Below are positions 1-6,598 of a DNA stretch of 6,598 bases, piece by piece. The translations under genes were made by a program, and so were the position numbers. Every line of letters begins with the position of its first letter. The stretch's first letter is position 1. This DNA is from Burkholderiales bacterium. Lineage in GTDB: Bacteria; Pseudomonadota; Gammaproteobacteria; Burkholderiales; Burkholderiaceae_C. The stretch is taken from NCBI GenBank assembly GCA_947474415.1, contig CANJKD010000136.1, positions 1-6,598 of the forward strand. The letters run 5' to 3'. Under the pieces are notes generated by a model. The model made no database searches. It was not told the DNA's origin and was given only the letters and a program-made list of their open reading frames with translations.

Positions 1-2173
<2,173 letters not shown>

Positions 2174-2220
2174 CAGTTCAGCACCGGTGTGGTTAGATTG
2201 AGTGAATGTGTTTGTTTTGA

Positions 2221-2229
2221 TGATATAGT
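2221..2229 (+). promoter_or_regulatory. Extended -10 promoter candidate for tRNA-Leu
   Basis: TGATATAGT gives a TGn extension plus TATAGT (five of six matches to TATAAT), in an AT-rich island (about 2195-2246) inside otherwise GC-rich DNA. Initiation about 7 bases downstream would give a leader of roughly 11 bases before the tRNA. The -35 is weak: TTGAGT at 2198-2203 would need a 20-base spacer, so the call rests on the extended -10 and on its position. Confidence 0.5.
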
Positions 2230-2246
2230 CCTAGACTTGCTGAAAT

Positions 2247-2331
<85 letters not shown>

Positions 2332-2343
2332 AGAATATGTGAG

Positions 2344-2371
2344 GGGCCAGCATGAAAGTGCTGGCCTTTTT
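2344..2371 (+). terminator. Rho-independent terminator of tRNA-Leu
   Basis: GGCCAGCA (2345-2352) pairs perfectly with TGCTGGCC (2359-2366). A closing T-G pair around a GAAA tetraloop (2354-2357) extends the stem, and TTTTT (2367-2371) follows. It begins 13 bases past the CCA. On the minus strand the same hairpin is followed by CCTCACAT, not a U tract, so it should stop plus-strand transcription only and not block read-through towards rnr. Confidence 0.9.
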
Positions 2372-2528
2372 GCATTTCTGAGTTGGAGTGTGAACGTTGG
2401 GCCGGGGTGAAAAAGCAGTCGAATGAACCGTTGAACGAGCGCGCCATATTCTTCGGTGCCGAGCGGTACTAAAAGATGCTTCGACGCTCAAACCCTGCCT
2501 TAGGCGGAGCGCCAAGGTTCAACAAAGA
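2372..2528. other. Intergenic spacer, no gene recognised
   Basis: These 157 bases lie between the tRNA terminator and the stop codon of the phosphoribosyltransferase gene. I see no credible coding region, RNA gene or clear promoter on either strand. The only structure is a short bulged hairpin at 2498-2517 (CCTT/AAGG and GGC/GCC around GGAGC) with no U tract on either side. If rnr has its own distal promoter it could lie here, but no hexamer pair is convincing. Confidence 0.5.
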
Positions 2529-3050
2529 CTAGATGACGAATTTCTTTGCCAATGCGTCGGGCCGCATGTCGTCGTATTCTTCGAACGGCTGGTGAATCCA
2601 GGGGCTGGACGGCAACAGTTCGACGAAAAAATCAGGCGTATACGTCGAAACGCCCTTGGTCCAGATGACCGCCGAACGCAACTCGCTGATGCCTGGCATC
2701 GCGCGCAGGCGATCAACCACTGCCCGCAGGGTGACACCCGAATCCGAAAGATCGTCGACCAGCAGCACGCGCCCGGCCAGTTCGCCCTTCGGCATAGTGA
2801 TGTACTTCGCCAAGTCGAGACGGCCCTGGATCGTGCCGGCATCGGCGCGGTACGAACTCGTCGACATGATGGCCAGCGGCTTGTCGAACACACGCGACAG
2901 TACATCGCCGGGCCGCATGCCGCCACGCGCCAGGCACAGGATCTGGTCGAACTCCCAGCCCGAGCTGGCAATCTTGAGCGCCAGGCGCTCGATCAGCATG
3001 TGGTACTCGTCCCAGCTCACATACAGGTGTTTGCCATCGTCGGTCAGCAT
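2529..3050 (-). CDS. Type I phosphoribosyltransferase (COG2236 / Gpt-like, substrate unknown)
   Basis: This 173-residue cytosolic protein has the type I PRTase fold. Such enzymes transfer the 5-phosphoribosyl group of PRPP to (or from) a nucleobase. The PRPP-binding loop is VLLVDDLSDSGVT (residues 95-107), with the paired Asp (99, 100) that close over ribose hydroxyls. ARGG (41-44), followed by MRPGD, is the upstream pyrophosphate-loop position, as in xanthine/guanine PRTase. The C-terminal WIHQPFEEYD (151-160) matches the hood region of COG2236 proteins, often annotated as hypoxanthine or xanthine phosphoribosyltransferases. The usual loop consensus has Thr where Ser104 sits here. I prefer ATG 3050 because AAGGA lies 7 bases upstream; an in-frame TTG at 3095 would add 15 residues with a weaker signal. 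It follows purA by 96 bases, so purine salvage is plausible, but the base acceptor cannot be read from the sequence. Confidence 0.9.
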   Translation of the reverse strand: MLTDDGKHLYVSWDEYHMLIERLALKIASSGWEFDQILCLARGGMRPGDVLSRVFDKPLAIMSTSSYRADAGTIQGRLDLAKYITMPKGELAGRVLLVDDLSDSGVTLRAVVDRLRAMPGISELRSAVIWTKGVSTYTPDFFVELLPSSPWIHQPFEEYDDMRPDALAKKFVI

Positions 3051-3057
3051 GCGTTTT

Positions 3058-3062
3058 TCCTT
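3058..3062 (-). promoter_or_regulatory. Ribosome binding site deciding the phosphoribosyltransferase start
   Basis: On the minus strand AAGGA precedes ATG 3050 with a 7-base spacer. This is the best Shine-Dalgarno match in the window and favours ATG 3050 over the upstream in-frame TTG at 3095. Confidence 0.7.
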
Positions 3063-3146
3063 GGGCTGGTGCGGTCGGGCGAATCGGTGTGGCAATGCAG
3101 ACGGCGCCGTGCGCCATGAGCACAGGGGCGGTGTTGCTGGCGGCGC

Positions 3147-4553
<1,407 letters not shown>

Positions 4554-5717
4554 TCACAACGCGCGCACAATCCACCTGCCAGCGGACAGCACCAGTTCGT
4601 GGTCGCAGTCGAACTCCTCGCCTTCGTGCTCGTGACCGGGCAGGATGCGAACCACTGTGTGGCCTTGCTCGCGCTGACTGCGCACCGCTGCACGCAAGGC
4701 GGCGTCTTCGGCCCATGGCGCGCGGATGGCGGCATGCAAGGCACGGTCGGGCGCAAGTGCGGCGAGCGTCTTCAGGTCAAGGCTGAAACCGACGGCCGGG
4801 CGGTCGCGGCCGAACACCGCCCCAACCTGGTCATAGCGGCCACCGCGGGCGATGGCCTCCGCTGACCCGGCGACATAGACCGTGAAGCGCGAACCGCTGT
4901 AATAGCCGTTGCCACCGACATCCGCCAGGTCGAAACCGACCCGAACCTCAGGGTGGGCCTGGCGCACATGCACGGCGAGCCATTGAAGGTCGTCCAGCGC
5001 CGCCTTCACGGTGGGGTTGGCCGGCAGTTCCCGGCGCGCGATCTCGATGATCTCGTCGCTCCCGTACAGCGAGACAAGCAACTGCAATGCACGGCCTATT
5101 TCAACCGGCATTCCCCGCGACAGTTCGCGTAGCGCGGCAGCATCTTTCGAAGCGAGTGCCGCGCAGATGCCGTCCCATTCGCCGGCATCGACCGGCGCAC
5201 CCGCCAGCACACCACGCACGATGCGCGCATCACCGAGGTCGATCAGTACTTCGGCCAGACCCGCACGGCGCAGGCAATCGAGGGCCAGATCCTGAACTTC
5301 CAGATCAGCTTCCAGCCCGCTGTGACCGTAGATCTCGGCGCCAAACTGCAGGGGCTCGCGGCTCGAATGCATCCCGTCCGGCAATGCGTGCAATACTGGT
5401 CCGCAGTAGCAAAGCCGCGTGACGCCAGCCCGGTTCAGCAGGTGCGCGTCGATGCGCGCGACTTGGGGTGTGCTGTCGGCCCGCACGCCGAGCGTACGCC
5501 CGCTCAGTTGGTCGACGAGCTTGAAGGTCTTCAAGTCGAGCGCGCGACCGGTACCGGAAAGCAACGACTCGATGTGCTCCAGCAGCGGCGGGATCACCAG
5601 TTCGCAGCCATAGCAGCGGGCCACGTCGGTCAAGCCGCGACGCAACTCTTCGATGTGCCTGGCCTGTGCGGGCAGGACATCAGCGATGTGCTCGGGCAGA
5701 AGCCAAGCAGAGGACAT
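4554..5717 (-). CDS. hisZ: ATP phosphoribosyltransferase regulatory subunit
   Basis: HisZ is a histidyl-tRNA synthetase paralogue with no aminoacylation role. It forms a hetero-octamer with short-form HisG to catalyse and regulate the first step of histidine synthesis (ATP + PRPP to phosphoribosyl-ATP). The 387 residues match the family length. The N-terminus [14 protein letters not shown] is typical. [17 protein letters not shown] (79-95), [12 protein letters not shown] (102-113) and [11 protein letters not shown] (121-131) are the HisZ versions of the class II synthetase core. [11 protein letters not shown] (271-281), [10 protein letters not shown] (290-299) and GFSLDL (310-315) correspond to HisRS motif regions. 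The C-terminus has [14 protein letters not shown] (359-372), not a HisRS-type anticodon-binding domain. ATG 5717 gives the standard N-terminus; the frame is open further to 5783 but that extension is not family-like. Its presence predicts a short HisG encoded elsewhere, since hisG is not in this window. Confidence 0.95.
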   Translation of the reverse strand: MSSAWLLPEHIADVLPAQARHIEELRRGLTDVARCYGCELVIPPLLEHIESLLSGTGRALDLKTFKLVDQLSGRTLGVRADSTPQVARIDAHLLNRAGVTRLCYCGPVLHALPDGMHSSREPLQFGAEIYGHSGLEADLEVQDLALDCLRRAGLAEVLIDLGDARIVRGVLAGAPVDAGEWDGICAALASKDAAALRELSRGMPVEIGRALQLLVSLYGSDEIIEIARRELPANPTVKAALDDLQWLAVHVRQAHPEVRVGFDLADVGGNGYYSGSRFTVYVAGSAEAIARGGRYDQVGAVFGRDRPAVGFSLDLKTLAALAPDRALHAAIRAPWAEDAALRAAVRSQREQGHTVVRILPGHEHEGEEFDCDHELVLSAGRWIVRAL

Positions 5718-5779
5718 GAGAAAGGCCGCCGGGTTAAAAACAGAATTGTACCGGCCTGGCCCAGCGGCCCAGCCCGCCA

Positions 5780-5983
5780 TCAAGACAAGAAGAAAGCCAG
5801 CATCAACAAGCCAGCCACCATGCTGCTCAAGCCGATGAACCGGATCTGCCCGTCACTCAGGCGCGTGGCGCGCTCGAACACAGCGCGCCACTTCACCGGG
5901 CTGATGAAGGGCAGTAAACCCTCGACGATCAACATCAGCGCAAACGCGCCGACCAGAAGGTCCCAGAACCCCGCGTTGGTCAA
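5780..5983 (-). CDS. DUF2065 small inner-membrane protein (YjeT-like)
   Basis: The 67-residue protein has two hydrophobic segments, about residues 7-27 ([21 protein letters not shown]) and 49-67 ([19 protein letters not shown]), joined by a short polar, basic linker ([18 protein letters not shown]). This matches the DUF2065 family, whose E. coli member YjeT (65 residues) also lies between hflC and purA. A small inner-membrane protein is therefore likely; its function is not established. The start is TTG 5983: the only later Met before the second segment (within the first hydrophobic helix) would destroy that helix. TTG lies only three bases after the hflC stop codon, so translation is probably coupled to hflC. 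The conserved position beside hflC suggests, but does not prove, a link to the HflKC-FtsH membrane complex. Confidence 0.9.
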   Translation of the reverse strand: MTNAGFWDLLVGAFALMLIVEGLLPFISPVKWRAVFERATRLSDGQIRFIGLSSMVAGLLMLAFFLS

Positions 5984-5986
5984 AGC

Positions 5987-6598
5987 CTACTTCTTGGGGC
6001 TTGCTGCCGCAGCGGCAGGCGCACCGCGCATGGCCTTGAAGAATTCGCTGCTCGGGTCGATGACCATCACGTCCGACTTGCTGCGAAAACTCGACCGGTA
6101 TGCCTCCAGGCTTCGGTAGAACTGCGCGAACTGGGCGTCACGCCCGAACGATTCGGCAAAGATCGCCGAAGCCTTCGCATCGCCCTCGCCCTTGACCTTC
6201 TGCGCATCGCGGTAGGCCTCGGCCACGATCACTTCGCGCTGGCGATCCGCATCGGCGCGAATCTTCTCGCTCTCGGCACCACCGGTCGCACGCAACTGGT
6301 TCGCCACTTGCTTGCGTTCGGATGCCATGCGGCTGTAGATCGACTCGGTGATGTTGGCGACGAAATCGACACGCTTGATGCGCACGTCGAGGATCTCGAT
6401 ACCGAATGACTTGGCTTCGTCTGCGAGGCGGCTGCGCACGTCCTGCATGACCTTGTCGCGGCCGCTCGACAGCACCTCGCCCACTGTACGCTTGGTCACC
6501 TCTTCGTTGAACGCCGCGTGCACTATCGGGCTCAGGCGCGTGTCAAGGTTGCGCATGTCCACACCGTTATTCCGAATGAACTGGCGCGGGTCGGTAAC
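5987..6598 (-). CDS. hflC: HflC, FtsH protease modulator (SPFH/Band 7), 5' end outside window
   Basis: HflC pairs with HflK as a large membrane-anchored assembly around the FtsH protease and modulates its action on membrane proteins. Only the C-terminal 203 residues are in view; family members are about 290-330, so the N-terminal membrane anchor and early Band 7 domain lie beyond the right edge. The frame is open to the last base (VTDPRQF at the edge is a conserved HflC segment), so a GTG at 6562 is internal and not a start. The end of the SPFH domain runs to about residue 85 (FGIEILDVRIKRVDF), followed by a charged, Ala/Glu-rich coiled-coil region (about 88-145, with ADADRQREVIVAEAYRDAQ and KGEGDAKASAIFAESFGRD). 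RSLEAYRSSFRSKSDVMVIDP is the conserved C-terminal block; the last residues are Ala-rich and end PKK. It is the first of the minus-strand genes here, and hflK is expected just upstream. Confidence 0.95.
   Translation of the reverse strand, partial: VTDPRQFIRNNGVDMRNLDTRLSPIVHAAFNEEVTKRTVGEVLSSGRDKVMQDVRSRLADEAKSFGIEILDVRIKRVDFVANITESIYSRMASERKQVANQLRATGGAESEKIRADADRQREVIVAEAYRDAQKVKGEGDAKASAIFAESFGRDAQFAQFYRSLEAYRSSFRSKSDVMVIDPSSEFFKAMRGAPAAAAASPKK

Noticed and set aside
2498..2517. A bulged hairpin just after the phosphoribosyltransferase stop as a possible operon terminator.
   Set aside because: The stem is seven pairs with a bulge and there is no U tract on the minus strand, so an intrinsic terminator is not supported.
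5745..5750. TACAAT on the minus strand, 28 bases before the hisZ start, as an internal promoter.
   Set aside because: The hexamer is good, but the position 17 bases upstream reads CTGGGC with no -35 likeness and there is no TGn extension.

Overview
The window looks like chromosomal core sequence from a GC-rich betaproteobacterium, most likely Burkholderiales. The evidence is the strong G/C preference at third codon positions, the protein sequences, and the gene order. All five complete or partial metabolic and housekeeping genes and the one small membrane-protein gene lie on the minus strand. Reading with transcription, right to left, the order is hflC (5' end outside the window), a DUF2065/YjeT-like gene, hisZ, purA, a type I phosphoribosyltransferase gene, and rnr (3' end outside the window). 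The only plus-strand gene is a tRNA-Leu (anticodon CAG), which sits between the phosphoribosyltransferase gene and rnr with its own promoter-like element and intrinsic terminator.

Layout by position: 1-2173 is most of RNase R. 2174-2528 is an intergenic block holding the opposite-strand tRNA-Leu unit (promoter about 2221-2229, tRNA 2247-2331, terminator 2344-2371) and then about 157 bases with nothing recognisable. 2529-3050 is the phosphoribosyltransferase, 3147-4496 is PurA, 4554-5717 is HisZ, 5780-5983 is the DUF2065 protein, and 5987-6598 is the C-terminal two thirds of HflC. Gaps between the minus-strand genes are 3, 62, 57 and 96 bases, with no terminator seen between them, so a polycistronic transcript from hflC through the phosphoribosyltransferase gene is likely. 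rnr is set apart by the tRNA unit, but nothing on the minus strand clearly stops read-through into it.

The order resembles the E. coli hflX-hflK-hflC-yjeT-purA-nsrR-rnr cluster, with hisZ inserted between the yjeT-like gene and purA, and with a phosphoribosyltransferase gene plus tRNA-Leu in place of nsrR. Functionally the cluster joins membrane protease control (HflC acts with HflK on FtsH), nucleotide and histidine metabolism (HisZ, PurA and a PRPP-using enzyme) and RNA turnover (RNase R). I see no new system here. The points worth a second look are the RNase R that starts directly at its first cold-shock domain without the usual N-terminal helix-turn-helix region, and the tRNA gene placed antisense to the path of transcription into rnr.
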